From assembly GCA_934728585.1 (NCBI GenBank), contig CAKVDZ010000008.1:16888-80887 (forward strand): a DNA stretch of 64,000 bases. Reading direction: 5' to 3'. The position numbers and the translations under genes are program-made. A model generated the notes under the pieces. The model did not search any database and was not told the DNA's origin. It worked only from the letters and a program-made list of their open reading frames with translations. This DNA is from an uncultured Candidatus Melainabacteria bacterium. GTDB lineage: Bacteria > Cyanobacteriota > Vampirovibrionia > Gastranaerophilales > Gastranaerophilaceae. This document shows, piece by piece, positions 51,815 through 61,367 of the stretch. Every line of letters begins with the position of its first letter. Positions within the stretch are counted from its first letter, which is position 1.

Positions 51815-53128
51815 ATGGAAGTAATAGTAATTGGTGCGGGATTAGCAGGTTCAGAAGCATCTTTACAATTGGCAAAAAGAAACATTAAGGTGAAATTGTA
51901 TGAAATGCGTCCTGAACGTACAACTGGAGCACATGTTACGCAAGACTGCGCAGAATTTGTTTGTTCAAATTCATTAGGTTCATCTGATATAACAAATGCT
52001 AGCGGACTTTTAAAAGCTGAAATGCAAGAATTAGACGGAGAATTAATAAAAGTAGCTTATGAATGTAGGGTTCCCGCTGGAAACGCCTTAGCTATTGATA
52101 GGGTCGGATTTAGTAAAAAAGTAACTGAATTAATCGAAAATAACGACAATATTGAACTTATCAGAGAAGAATTAAAAGAAATTCCAACTGACGAACCTGT
52201 TATCATTGCGTCTGGTCCTTTAACAAGTGACGATTTGGCTAAAAAAATTCAAGAATTCACCAAATCTGAACACTTACATTTTTTTGATGCAATTGCACCA
52301 ATTGTTGAAAAAGATAGCATCAATTTTGATATTGCATTTTGGGCAAGTCGCTACGATAAAGGCGAAGCTTCTTACATAAATTGTCCAATGGATAAAGAGC
52401 AATACGCAAAATTCTACGAGATTTTGACAACTGCAGAACGAATTGAATTAAAAGAATTTGAAAAAAATGCAAAATTCTTTGAAAGTTGCCTGCCTGTCGA
52501 AGTTTTGGCTTCTCGTGGCGTTGATACTTTACGGTTCGGACCAATGAAACCTGTTGGTCTAATTGACAAACGTACTGGGGTTGAAAATTGGGCTGTTGTT
52601 CAATTAAGACAAGATGACGCGGCTAAAAGCTTGTTTAATTTAGTTGGTTTTCAAACTAATTTAAAATGGGGTGCGCAAAAAGAATTAATTCACTCTATCC
52701 CTGGATTAGAAAACGCTAATATCGTTCGATACGGTGTTATGCACAGAAATACATTTATAAATAGCCCTCAAGTTTTGAACGCAACACTAAACACTCGTAC
52801 TCGTGAAAATTTATTCTTTGCTGGACAAATTACGGGTGTTGAGGGATACACCGAATCTATTGCTACAGGCTTGTTAGCAGGTATTAACATGGCAAGACAT
52901 ATTGAAGATAAAGAGTTAATAAAACTTCCACAAGAAACAATGCTTGGCGCTTTATGCAACTACATTTCAACAAGCGAACTAAAGCATTTTCAACCGATGA
53001 ATTCAAACTGGGCAGTTGTTTCACCGATTGAATTACCGAAAAATGAAAGAAAAAATAAAAAATTAAAGAATGAATTATTATCAAAACGCTCTATTGAAAC
53101 TTTGAAAGGATTTTTATGTTCTATTTAG
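51815..53128 (+). CDS. trmFO: FADH2-dependent tRNA (uracil-54) methyltransferase TrmFO
   Basis: Start set at ATG 51815 (MEVIVIGAGLAGSEA), the usual TrmFO start; an upstream ATG at 51803 is possible, and AGGT lies between them. The 437 residues show the FAD motif GAGLAGSEA, CAEFVCSNSLGS, PVEVLASRGVDTLRFGPMKPVG and FAGQITGVEGYTESIATG. It makes ribothymidine 54 in tRNA using methylene-THF, linking it to folate. pgeF overlaps its end by 13 bases. Confidence 0.95.
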   Translation: MEVIVIGAGLAGSEASLQLAKRNIKVKLYEMRPERTTGAHVTQDCAEFVCSNSLGSSDITNASGLLKAEMQELDGELIKVAYECRVPAGNALAIDRVGFSKKVTELIENNDNIELIREELKEIPTDEPVIIASGPLTSDDLAKKIQEFTKSEHLHFFDAIAPIVEKDSINFDIAFWASRYDKGEASYINCPMDKEQYAKFYEILTTAERIELKEFEKNAKFFESCLPVEVLASRGVDTLRFGPMKPVGLIDKRTGVENWAVVQLRQDDAAKSLFNLVGFQTNLKWGAQKELIHSIPGLENANIVRYGVMHRNTFINSPQVLNATLNTRTRENLFFAGQITGVEGYTESIATGLLAGINMARHIEDKELIKLPQETMLGALCNYISTSELKHFQPMNSNWAVVSPIELPKNERKNKKLKNELLSKRSIETLKGFLCSI

Positions 53129-53856
53129 ATAAATTAAATGGCAAAACAGTTATGAAAACTGACATTTTAGACGGTTTAACTCATTATTTTACAACCAGAG
53201 AATGTCCAATAAAATCCAAAGAACCTGAAATGCAAGAAATTGTGGCAGAAAACCGCAAAATGTTTTGCAAAGAACTTGGTATAACTGAAGAAAATTTCAT
53301 TTATCCTGAACAACGACATACAGATACTGTTGATGTCGCTCAAATTGGAAAAACTTACTATCCAGAAGCTGATGCGCTAATTTTAACAAACCACGAACAA
53401 GCTGTATTTTTAAATTTTGCAGATTGCACTCCTCTTGTGGCTTACGATAAAAAACAAAACATCGCAGCAGTAATTCACGCAGGCTGGAAAGGCACAGTTG
53501 GCAAAATTGGAGCAAAAACAATTTTAAAAATGGTTGATGAATTTGGAACAAATGTTGAAGATGTTAGAGTTGCAATTGGGCCAGCAATTTCAGTTTGCTG
53601 TTATGAGGTAAAAGAAGACGTATTCAACATGAGTATGGTGTCAGTTCAAAACAACAAGGGGCTTTATGAAATAAGAAACGGTAAAATTTATGTTAATTTA
53701 AAAGAAATAAACAAGCGTCAACTTGAAGAAATAGGCGTAAAACACATCGACGTATGCCCTTATTGTACATCTTGCGATAACAATTTATTCTTTTCCTACC
53801 GCAAAGAGGGTGCAACAACAAATAGACACAGCGTTATTGTTAAACTTGAGGGATAA
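53116..53856 (+). CDS. pgeF: Peptidoglycan editing factor (laccase-domain, YfiH-type)
   Basis: A 246-residue COG1496 protein. Metal/catalytic motifs are FADCTPLVAYD (Cys near 108), HAGWKGTVGKIG (His near 123), the IGPAISVCCYEV motif and CPYCTSCDNNLFFSYR near the end. Family members hydrolyse or remove mis-incorporated residues (for example Ser from UDP-MurNAc) or act on purine nucleosides. It overlaps trmFO, with GAAAGG as ribosome site inside trmFO. Confidence 0.9.
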   Translation: MFYLDKLNGKTVMKTDILDGLTHYFTTRECPIKSKEPEMQEIVAENRKMFCKELGITEENFIYPEQRHTDTVDVAQIGKTYYPEADALILTNHEQAVFLNFADCTPLVAYDKKQNIAAVIHAGWKGTVGKIGAKTILKMVDEFGTNVEDVRVAIGPAISVCCYEVKEDVFNMSMVSVQNNKGLYEIRNGKIYVNLKEINKRQLEEIGVKHIDVCPYCTSCDNNLFFSYRKEGATTNRHSVIVKLEG

Positions 53857-53857
53857 A

Positions 53858-54658
53858 TTGAAAGAACTTGTAAAACTAAATACCGCAAGAAATTGTTTAA
53901 GATATCTGATAAAGGCTTATAATATTGGAGTTCTTCATGTGCCGTATTACATTTGCCCATCAGTAAAAAATGTGTTAAAAAAAGAACTTATAACCATAAA
54001 ATACTATCATATTGATGATAAATTTATGCCGACAGAAAAATTTAAAGCCAATGATTTTATTTTATACCCGAACTATTTTGGAATTTGCACAAACAACGTA
54101 AAAGAACTAGAAAAGCGATATAAAAATTTGATTGTTGATAACTCTCACGCTTTTTACGCAAAACCTGCAGGACTTGCATCGTTCAGTTCGCTAAGAAAAT
54201 TTTTTCAAATGCAATATGGCATAATGGATGGAGCTTATCTTTACACAGAAAAGCTTTTAAATAGACCTTTTAGAACGGCTCCTGACTATGAAGTTGAAGA
54301 TTTAATAACTTACGAAAAAATCGTCAAAAACGAACATAGACTTGATGAAGAACAAGTAATGTATATGTCAAAAACCACAGAAAAAATTGTCAGCCGAATA
54401 AATTTTGACCTTGAAAAGACTCAACGATTAAACAATTTTTATAAGTATGAACAACTTTACGGAGCAAAAAATGAACTTCATTTTACATTAGCTAAAGATG
54501 AATTTCCTTTTGTTTATCCATTTTATACACATAACGAAGAAATAGGCTTTAACTTAGAACGTCAAGGGTTGCTAATCTACCGATACTGGGAAGGCTTACC
54601 AGTAACTTTTGACGAGCACAATTTTTACAAATACTTAATACCAATACCGATTTACTAG
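53858..54658 (+). CDS. Probable truncated DegT/DnrJ-type PLP-fold protein
   Basis: Start chosen at TTG 53858, one base after the pgeF stop with GAGGGAT just upstream; a GTG at 53810 overlaps pgeF. The 266 residues begin LKELVKLNTARNCLRYLIKAY and include DFILYPNYFGICTNNVKEL, VDNSHAFYAKPAG and FSSLRKFFQMQYGIMDGAYLY, echoing fold-type I aminotransferases of the DegT family, with a possible PLP lysine in LRKFF. It is about 100 residues short of a typical member and lacks the classic C-terminal domain. The function is uncertain. Confidence 0.5.
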   Translation: MKELVKLNTARNCLRYLIKAYNIGVLHVPYYICPSVKNVLKKELITIKYYHIDDKFMPTEKFKANDFILYPNYFGICTNNVKELEKRYKNLIVDNSHAFYAKPAGLASFSSLRKFFQMQYGIMDGAYLYTEKLLNRPFRTAPDYEVEDLITYEKIVKNEHRLDEEQVMYMSKTTEKIVSRINFDLEKTQRLNNFYKYEQLYGAKNELHFTLAKDEFPFVYPFYTHNEEIGFNLERQGLLIYRYWEGLPVTFDEHNFYKYLIPIPIY

Positions 54659-56727
54659 AAAATCACAGAATTAAACATTTTATCTAAATTTCGTTCATAA
54701 CCATTCACTTCACCGCAATAAACTGCAAATTCTGCAGTATTTTTACCTAATTGCTGTAGCGCTGGAGTTTCAAGAGGAGGTCCAGCTGGAGTTGAACGAG
54801 ATGAATTGTGAGGGTTTGAAATAACACCAGTTGCCCTTATTAAAGGTATAGAAAGCATATCCTTAAATACTTCATATTGAGTTATACCTTTTGTAAAAAT
54901 TCCAAAATCATTTGCCCAAACAAATCTTTGCATAGGCGCCGTGTTAGATTTTGCTTCTATTCCGCGTTCTTTTGGCAAATTTTGGCGAATATCATAATTT
55001 GGGTCAAACTCACGTTCTATTAATTCATTAAAATCCTCTGAATATGTCTTTTCAACAGGCTTTACTAGAATAAATTTAGCTTGAATTAAGTGATTTATAT
55101 CTTCGTTATTCCAATCAATATTGAATTTTAGCAGTTCAGAATTTTTATCTAACGAAACAACGATGTCAAAGAAAGAAGTTTCAATCTTTAGAGCAGAACG
55201 AAGATTACCATCATATAATTTTTTTGTCGAAATAACATCTGCAGTTATGCCATAATCGTCTTTCACAGGTCCCTCGTTATAGCTATCACCGTTGTCTATA
55301 TAATCAACAAATTCAAGCTGAATATCATTGTTTATAAGAATATTATTTCCAATAACCTTAAGTGCAATTTTTGAATTGCTTATTGAGTTATCTGTAATTT
55401 CCAAATCTGATGGAGTATCTATAGGATTCAAGACACCTAATTCTAGAGGTTTTAGATTTTCAACTTCAGCAAGATAAGTGTAAATATCAGTGTAATCTTC
55501 TGTTACTGGAATTCTTTGTGTATCTTGTAAAATATCATTATCAAAGCCTTTTTTAGAAGAAATCATTTGCAAATCAATTAATTCATCAGTTGATTCAAAT
55601 TCAATAATTCCACTATAAGGCTTTTCACCCACATTTATACCTAAACCGCCAGAACCTAGTTTAAATCTTACTTCGTCAATTATTGTTTGACAAATTTGCA
55701 AGATTTTCTTGTAACGCGTAATATTTTCCGAATGAACATCATCAGTCGAACAACCACAAATACCATCGTGAGCTTGATTTTGAAGTAATAATTTGTAAGC
55801 ATACTTAATTAAATTGTCATAATTTAGATTAAAATGTTTTTGTAATTTGTCTGCAAGTGGTAATTTGTGGCAACAAATTGTGTTCAAGCGTTTCACATCT
55901 AACCTTGATGAGTAAGAGCCTTGCAATATAAATGTTTTAGAGTTATCACGCAATTCATCATTCCATTCAAACTGGCTAAATCTATTTTTTACAAGTTCAA
56001 AATACTCAAATAAAGAGCCCAATTTAATTTGGTAGTCGTCTAATCTTGCATTAACTTCTCGAATTTGCTCTGCAATATCTGTTTCTACACCTAAATGGTC
56101 AGCACCAATTGGCATAAGTAAAACATCGCCTGATTTTTCAGCAATTTTATCTAAATTTTCTTTAATACAATTTGCTTTTTTGTCAAAATCAAAAGGTGCT
56201 GAAAAATAGTCCATAAAATAACCGCGAACAAGGTTTACTGTATTCACACCGCAGAACTTAAATTCAGCTGGAATATCTCCACAACCACGCCAAACAACGC
56301 ATTTATCAATACCAAACTCTTTAAAAACTTTTGTAACTTGTTTTGAATGACCAAAAGTATCTGCCAAATAACCAATAAAATCTGTACAACCCAATTTGTG
56401 AGCATATTCCATACCTATTTGCAAATTATGCTCAAATGAATTTTTATCAGTCAAAAATTCATCAACAAGAGTGTAAAAAGGTCCGATAAATAGCCTTTTT
56501 TCAGAAATTAACTTTTTAACCAAATCAAACTTTTCTGGTCGGATTTCAAGATAATCTTCAAGTGCAGCAATTTGTCCATCAAAATAAAATGACGGAATTT
56601 TATTATTTTCAAGCATGCTCAAAACATTATCGAAAACCCTTAAAAGTCTTATCCTAAAAACTTCGTACTCTCTATACCATTCTCTGTCCCAATGGGTATG
56701 TAAATATGCAATAACAGTCTTTTTCAT
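54655..56727 (-). CDS. GH38 alpha-mannosidase-like glycoside hydrolase
   Basis: A 690-residue GH38 enzyme: metal site HTHWDREW (10-17), nucleophile Asp123 in YLADTFGHSKQ, a middle helical domain with NQAHDGICGCSTDDVH (~325-345, second metal His) and a C-terminal beta sandwich. No signal peptide, so cytoplasmic. GH38 enzymes cut alpha-mannosides, including host or fungal glycans. Promoter TGATAAAAT lies just before the ATG with no Shine-Dalgarno. It converges with, and overlaps by four bases, the PLP-fold gene. Confidence 0.88.
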   Translation of the reverse strand: MKKTVIAYLHTHWDREWYREYEVFRIRLLRVFDNVLSMLENNKIPSFYFDGQIAALEDYLEIRPEKFDLVKKLISEKRLFIGPFYTLVDEFLTDKNSFEHNLQIGMEYAHKLGCTDFIGYLADTFGHSKQVTKVFKEFGIDKCVVWRGCGDIPAEFKFCGVNTVNLVRGYFMDYFSAPFDFDKKANCIKENLDKIAEKSGDVLLMPIGADHLGVETDIAEQIREVNARLDDYQIKLGSLFEYFELVKNRFSQFEWNDELRDNSKTFILQGSYSSRLDVKRLNTICCHKLPLADKLQKHFNLNYDNLIKYAYKLLLQNQAHDGICGCSTDDVHSENITRYKKILQICQTIIDEVRFKLGSGGLGINVGEKPYSGIIEFESTDELIDLQMISSKKGFDNDILQDTQRIPVTEDYTDIYTYLAEVENLKPLELGVLNPIDTPSDLEITDNSISNSKIALKVIGNNILINNDIQLEFVDYIDNGDSYNEGPVKDDYGITADVISTKKLYDGNLRSALKIETSFFDIVVSLDKNSELLKFNIDWNNEDINHLIQAKFILVKPVEKTYSEDFNELIEREFDPNYDIRQNLPKERGIEAKSNTAPMQRFVWANDFGIFTKGITQYEVFKDMLSIPLIRATGVISNPHNSSRSTPAGPPLETPALQQLGKNTAEFAVYCGEVNGYERNLDKMFNSVIF

Positions 56728-56734
56728 AATAGAT

Positions 56735-56743
56735 ATTTTATCA
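56735..56743 (-). promoter_or_regulatory. Extended -10 promoter of the GH38 gene
   Basis: TGATAAAAT on the minus strand, seven bases before the ATG 56727, predicting a start at 56728. Geometry identical to the folP promoter. Confidence 0.5.
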
Positions 56744-56790
56744 TAAATAAAAGATTGACAAAAGTAAATTTTCGGTTCAAAATAAATGTT

Positions 56791-57297
56791 ATGGCAGTAG
56801 TATATTTAAGCCTTGGTTCAAACAAGGGCGACAGAGTAGGATATATTCAACAAGCGACATCAATTCTTGACGGACTTGATGACGTTAGTTTGATTAGAAC
56901 TTCTGCGTTCTATGAATCAGAGCCTTGGGGAACAGATACTAAAAACTGGTTCGTTAACGCTATGATTGAGGTTAAAACTTCTCAAACTCCTCAACAATTA
57001 CTTGAAACATGCCAAAAAGTTGAAGCTCAATTAGGTAGAAACAGAGAAGTTGAAGGTCATTACGGCGACAGAACCCTTGATATAGATATAATTTTTTATG
57101 GAAATGAAATTGTAAACGATGAAAATCTTACAATTCCTCACAAATTCTTCCATCAAAGAGCTTTTACACTAGTTCCAATGCTTGAATTGGCACCTGATTT
57201 TGTACACCCAACCTTGAAAAAGACTGTTATGCAACTTCATGATGAACTTGAAAATCCTGAAATGGTCTTTTTATACGGGACAAGGGTTGATATCTAA
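56791..57297 (+). CDS. folK: 2-amino-4-hydroxy-6-hydroxymethyldihydropteridine pyrophosphokinase
   Basis: Start set at ATG 56791 (MAVVYLSLGSNKGDR), the conserved HPPK start; the TTG at 56755 is a longer alternative. The 168 residues include SAFYESEPWGT, WFVNAMIEV and the metal-binding DRTLDIDIIFYG with PHKFFHQRAFTLVPM. It transfers pyrophosphate from ATP to the pterin, the step before FolP. It overlaps the flavoprotein gene by one base. Confidence 0.95.
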   Translation: MAVVYLSLGSNKGDRVGYIQQATSILDGLDDVSLIRTSAFYESEPWGTDTKNWFVNAMIEVKTSQTPQQLLETCQKVEAQLGRNREVEGHYGDRTLDIDIIFYGNEIVNDENLTIPHKFFHQRAFTLVPMLELAPDFVHPTLKKTVMQLHDELENPEMVFLYGTRVDI

Positions 57298-58448
57298 TGA
57301 CCTCTATCGCAATTATAGGTGCAGGCCCTGCAGGTTGCATGTGTGCATGCAATCTAGATAAGAAGTTTGATATTACTCTTTTTGACAAATCTAGTCCGCT
57401 AAAAACACTTCTTCCAACTGGAGGAGGTAAATGTAATCTTGCAAATGCCCAATATGATTTTAAAGAACTTGCTAAAAACTATCCGCGCGGAGAAAAGTTT
57501 TTATATTCTGCTTTTTCAAGATTTGGAACGCAAGAAACAATTGATTTTTTTGAAAAAATTGGAGTAAAAACATATATAAGAGAAGATAATCACATTTTTC
57601 CTACTTCAAACAGCGCACAAGAAGTTAGAAGCGCTCTTTTAAGCCAAATTAAGCACTGTAAACTAAAACACGAAAATATTACAAAAATAAAAAATTTAGC
57701 CAAAGGTTTTGAAGTAAAATCAGAAAAAAGCACGTATTATTTTGATATAGTAGTAATTTCAATTGGTGGCAAAAGTGGATATTCTATATTAAAAAACTTA
57801 AACCATACATACGAATCCCCATGCCCAGCTCTTGTAGGGTTAAGTACATCCCCTCATTTCAAAGAATTACAAGGAGTTACCATAAAAAATTGCAAAATAA
57901 AAAGCGAACGAAATGAATTTGTCGGAGATATTTTGTTTACAGATAACGGTATAACAGGACCTGCAGTATTCAACTTGTCATCAATAAACGCAAGAAAAGA
58001 GCTACCGTATAAAATCACCGTAGATTTTTTAAACAAAGAGGTCGACTGGCAAAAGCTTTTTGACACAAACCCTAAAAAAAATCTTTCAAATGTTTTAAGC
58101 GAATTTCTACCCAAATCGTTTGTTAATACATTTTTAGAAAAATATGGTATTAATCCTGAACAAAAATGTTGTACGATTAGAAGTAATACTAAAGTATTAT
58201 TAGATAAAAATTTAAGAAATTTTGAATTTAGCATAATAGCAACGCGAAAAGACGGAGAAATTGTAACTTGCGGGGGGATAAACTTAAAAGAAATCGACCC
58301 GAAAAGATTTGAATCAAAAATCTATCCAAATTTATATTTCTGCGGAGAGGTTTTAAATATTGATGGTTTTTGTGGAGGATTTAATCTCCAAAACTGTTGG
58401 ACTAGCGGTTTTTTGAGTGCTAATGCTATAAATAATATATTAAATTAG
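57297..58448 (+). CDS. HI0933-like flavoprotein (BaiN/RdsA-type oxidoreductase)
   Basis: A 383-residue NAD(P)/FAD-dependent enzyme: IAIIGAGPAGCMCACNL, LPTGGGKCNLAN, FPTSNSAQEV, SIGGKSGYS and the closing FCGEVLNIDGFCGGFNLQNC. Family members include BaiN, which reduces bile-acid intermediates, but the true substrate of most is unknown. It is coupled to folK (TAATG), which may only reflect operon packing. Confidence 0.85.
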   Translation: MTSIAIIGAGPAGCMCACNLDKKFDITLFDKSSPLKTLLPTGGGKCNLANAQYDFKELAKNYPRGEKFLYSAFSRFGTQETIDFFEKIGVKTYIREDNHIFPTSNSAQEVRSALLSQIKHCKLKHENITKIKNLAKGFEVKSEKSTYYFDIVVISIGGKSGYSILKNLNHTYESPCPALVGLSTSPHFKELQGVTIKNCKIKSERNEFVGDILFTDNGITGPAVFNLSSINARKELPYKITVDFLNKEVDWQKLFDTNPKKNLSNVLSEFLPKSFVNTFLEKYGINPEQKCCTIRSNTKVLLDKNLRNFEFSIIATRKDGEIVTCGGINLKEIDPKRFESKIYPNLYFCGEVLNIDGFCGGFNLQNCWTSGFLSANAINNILN

Positions 58449-58680
58449 CAAGCTTATTTGTAAATTTTTGTAAATAATATTCGTTAGAACTAATACTTTA
58501 GAGTTATAAAAATATAATTCTGTGGTATTATTATAGTACGTTATCTGATTGATTTTAATAAAAATATAGCATTTTCACTAAAAAATGCTTGACTTAGTTA
58601 TTTTAATCTGGTACGATGAGCTAAAGATTAACAATTATATTAGTAATTTAAGAATAAGTAATAAAAGAAAGGCAAAAACT

Positions 58681-59334
58681 ATGAGAAAACACGCAGGTTT
58701 CACATTAGCAGAAGTTTTGATTACACTTGGTATCATCGGTGTAGTAGCTGCTATGACAATTCCGACTTTAATGTCAAACACAGGTAAAGCTGAATTTAAA
58801 ACAGCTTTCAAAAAAATATTATCAGTAGTTAACCAAGCAGTAACAATGTCAGTTGCTCTTGATTATTTGGATTTTGGTGACGCTGACGCAGGTAGCGATG
58901 ATCCATCTATTTACTCTATTCTTTCAAAAAGAATGCACATCGTAAAAGCTGTTGGCATTACACACACAACTGATGCAGATAAAGCAGAAGCTGAAAAAAT
59001 GGGCTTTGATACAAACAACTATACTTTATTCTTTAGTGATGGTATGGTTTTATCTTATGACAAAAGCGCAGAACACTGTACAAACACAGGTACATTAGAG
59101 GGTTGTAGCGCTATTATTGACGTTAATGGTTTGAAAAATCCTAATAAGTTATCTAACTGTAACTGGGATGCAGCTGCTGGTACAACATCAGACGCTGATT
59201 CTGACGCTACTGCAGATGGTGGCAGATGCACAGAAGAAACATCATTCATTTCTGACCAATTCTCAGTTATCTTCAAAGGACAACAATTACTTCCTAACGG
59301 ATACGCTGCAAGATTTGTTCTTTATGAAAAATAA
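58681..59334 (+). CDS. Type IV pilin-like protein
   Basis: Start set at ATG 58681 (MRKHAGFTLAEVLITLG), with GAAAGG upstream; the frame is open from 58585, but earlier ATGs lack such a site. The 217 residues have leader MRKHAG, cleavage before Phe7 and the +5 Glu. The mature helix is followed by TGKAEFKTAFKKILSVVNQA and a short globular domain with cysteines (EHCTNTGTLEGCS, NCNWD, GRCTEE). It is a different subtype from the two pilins at 4595 and 15967. Probable pseudopilin or pilin; no assembly gene is adjacent. Confidence 0.88.
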   Translation: MRKHAGFTLAEVLITLGIIGVVAAMTIPTLMSNTGKAEFKTAFKKILSVVNQAVTMSVALDYLDFGDADAGSDDPSIYSILSKRMHIVKAVGITHTTDADKAEAEKMGFDTNNYTLFFSDGMVLSYDKSAEHCTNTGTLEGCSAIIDVNGLKNPNKLSNCNWDAAAGTTSDADSDATADGGRCTEETSFISDQFSVIFKGQQLLPNGYAARFVLYEK

Positions 59335-59367
59335 TTACTGCGTGTAACATAAAAATAACAAGAAATA

Positions 59368-59406
59368 AAAAAAAGAACTAGATGAATATCATCTAGTTCT
59401 TTTTTT
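59368..59406. terminator. Bidirectional terminator between the pilin and coiled-coil genes
   Basis: An 11-bp stem (59375-59385 with 59389-59399), loop ATA, extended by A- and T-runs on both sides. Confidence 0.9.
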
Positions 59407-59420
59407 ATTAAGTTAAAATA

Positions 59421-61208
59421 TTAATTTTCAGCACCCTCTGCTCCTTTTAGTACAATCGACTCGTCATCATCTCCACCAAAGAAATTCTTTCTTTCTGGAA
59501 TTGATTTTTCAATAGGAACAAAATCTTTCTTTTGCTCATCATATTTGTATGTTTGACCACCTTTTGTGTATGTGCCATCACCATTTTTTGCGTATCCCTC
59601 AGCACTAGCTTTTTTATCTATTGCTATAGCACCAAGTAAATTATCTGTTGCTGGCATACCAGTTCCAGGAACAACTCCATCTGGAGTGCTAATCATACCG
59701 TCTTTTTTATTGTCTGTCACAGTTGCACCATCTGGTGTAGTAGCATCTGCTTTTTCATCTTTTTTACCAGCTTTGCTTATTTTAGCTTCAGCTTTTTCTA
59801 TTGATTTATTCAAAGATTTTTGTTCAGTAGTTAATGTATTAATCTTTGCTTCTAAGTCTTTTTTAGTTTCTTTAGCTTTTTCTTTTACTTTATCAGCATC
59901 AAGTGACATAGCTGAAATATCTTTGTTTGCAGCTTCTACAACTTGAGTTGCAGCTTGAGCATTACCAGTGCTTTCTGTCGTTTTCTTCAAGTTTTCTGCA
60001 ATATTAGTCAAATTTGATGAAACTTCTGTATCTTTTGCTTTTAATTTAGTCAAGTCATTAACTGCAGTTTGAATGTTATTAATTGCAGTGTCTCTTGCTT
60101 GAGTAGCTTCAGTCTTTTTAGCAGATAAATCTGCTAAAGTTTGTTCACCAACTTGAATTTGTTGAGCATATTGTTTAACTTCTGCTTCTTTTGCTTCTTT
60201 TTGTTTTTGTGCTGTATCAATTTCTTGTTTTTTAGCTGTTATTTGACCTTGAACCTTGTTTATTGCAGATTGTCTTGCTGCAGTGTCTTCAACTTGGTTT
60301 CCATCACTATCAGTTTTTGTATATGAAGCATTTTGAGCTTTAGTTAAATCAGAATTTAATTGAGTTAATTCACCATTCAAATTAGAAATTGTCGATTCTA
60401 AATTAGAAACTTCTTTTGTTGCGGCTTGCCAATTTTTAATTGCGCCCTCTTTAGTTTCTTTAACTTCAACTTCATTACCATTAATATCTTGAATAGTAGC
60501 TTGCATCAAGCCTTTTTGCTCAGTATTTTCATCTTTTGATGCTTGAGCAGCATCTGTACCTTCTTGAATATCTGCTTTTTGAGCTGTCAACTGAATATTT
60601 TCATCTTTCAAGCCATTTTCAATAGTAACATTAGCTTGAATAATTTTGTTTTGTTCATCAATTGTTTTTGCATTATCCGTTAAAACACTTGATGCTTGAT
60701 TTTTAAAGTAATCAGCTTTATCAGAAGTAGCATTAAAATCTTTTAATTGATCTTGTAATGGAGATAATTGCTCAGTAATTTCTGCACTTCTTGCTTTGGC
60801 TGTTGTAAGTTCTGCATTTAAAGCATTAACTGTTTCTGGTTTATTAACGTCATAATTTTTAATCGCTGCGTCTAACTTACTTTGTGTTGACGTCTTATCC
60901 GAAGCACCTGTCTTTCCAGCTGCACCCATAGATGTACCTAATGCCGCAGTGATACCACTTAAGCCCTCCATAACTGTTGATAAATATTCCAACGCTGTTG
61001 GTTTTGCAGCATCTGCAGCTTCATCTTCTAACTCAGAAATTTGTCTATCTATTTCGTCCATACGTTCTTTTGCCGCATCTGAAAGTGAATCAATATCTGA
61101 ACCTTTACCTTTCACATCGATATCATTCAATAATTTATCGATTTTTTCATTTGATTCTACTGCAATATTTTTAAATGGATTAGCTCCGCCTGAAATTCCG
61201 TTTGCCAT
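59421..61208 (-). CDS. Long coiled-coil protein, unknown function
   Basis: A 595-residue protein. It begins MANGISGGANPFKN, followed by a helical stretch (DSLSDAAKERMDEIDRQISELEDE, in parts), a Gly/Ala-rich hydrophobic segment (about 75-105, VMEGLSGITAALGTSMGAAG) and a 350-residue coiled coil rich in Ala/Thr/Lys/Gln. It ends in a polar tail with Gly/Asp (GYAKNGDGTYTKGGQTYKYD). No signal peptide. Layout parallels the next gene. Possibly a secreted or membrane-inserted structural protein. Shine-Dalgarno AAAGGAG is strong. Confidence 0.6.
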   Translation of the reverse strand: MANGISGGANPFKNIAVESNEKIDKLLNDIDVKGKGSDIDSLSDAAKERMDEIDRQISELEDEAADAAKPTALEYLSTVMEGLSGITAALGTSMGAAGKTGASDKTSTQSKLDAAIKNYDVNKPETVNALNAELTTAKARSAEITEQLSPLQDQLKDFNATSDKADYFKNQASSVLTDNAKTIDEQNKIIQANVTIENGLKDENIQLTAQKADIQEGTDAAQASKDENTEQKGLMQATIQDINGNEVEVKETKEGAIKNWQAATKEVSNLESTISNLNGELTQLNSDLTKAQNASYTKTDSDGNQVEDTAARQSAINKVQGQITAKKQEIDTAQKQKEAKEAEVKQYAQQIQVGEQTLADLSAKKTEATQARDTAINNIQTAVNDLTKLKAKDTEVSSNLTNIAENLKKTTESTGNAQAATQVVEAANKDISAMSLDADKVKEKAKETKKDLEAKINTLTTEQKSLNKSIEKAEAKISKAGKKDEKADATTPDGATVTDNKKDGMISTPDGVVPGTGMPATDNLLGAIAIDKKASAEGYAKNGDGTYTKGGQTYKYDEQKKDFVPIEKSIPERKNFFGGDDDESIVLKGAEGAEN

Positions 61209-61322
61209 AATTATTTCTCCTTTACCTATTTACACTATGATACACATGCTTCATGTCGGAATAAAATACATGAAACTTTAATGTTTTTTACTAGATTGTT
61301 AACATTTGTTAATAAATAATAC

Positions 61323-61349
61323 GGCACCGAAGATTATATCTTCGGCGCC
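61323..61349 (-). terminator. Hairpin after the second coiled-coil gene
   Basis: A 12-bp stem with one mismatch (61323-61334 with 61338-61349), loop TAT. The T-run on the minus strand is weak, so this may be an imperfect terminator. Confidence 0.6.
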
Positions 61350-61367
61350 TCTATTTTAAAGTTTTAT

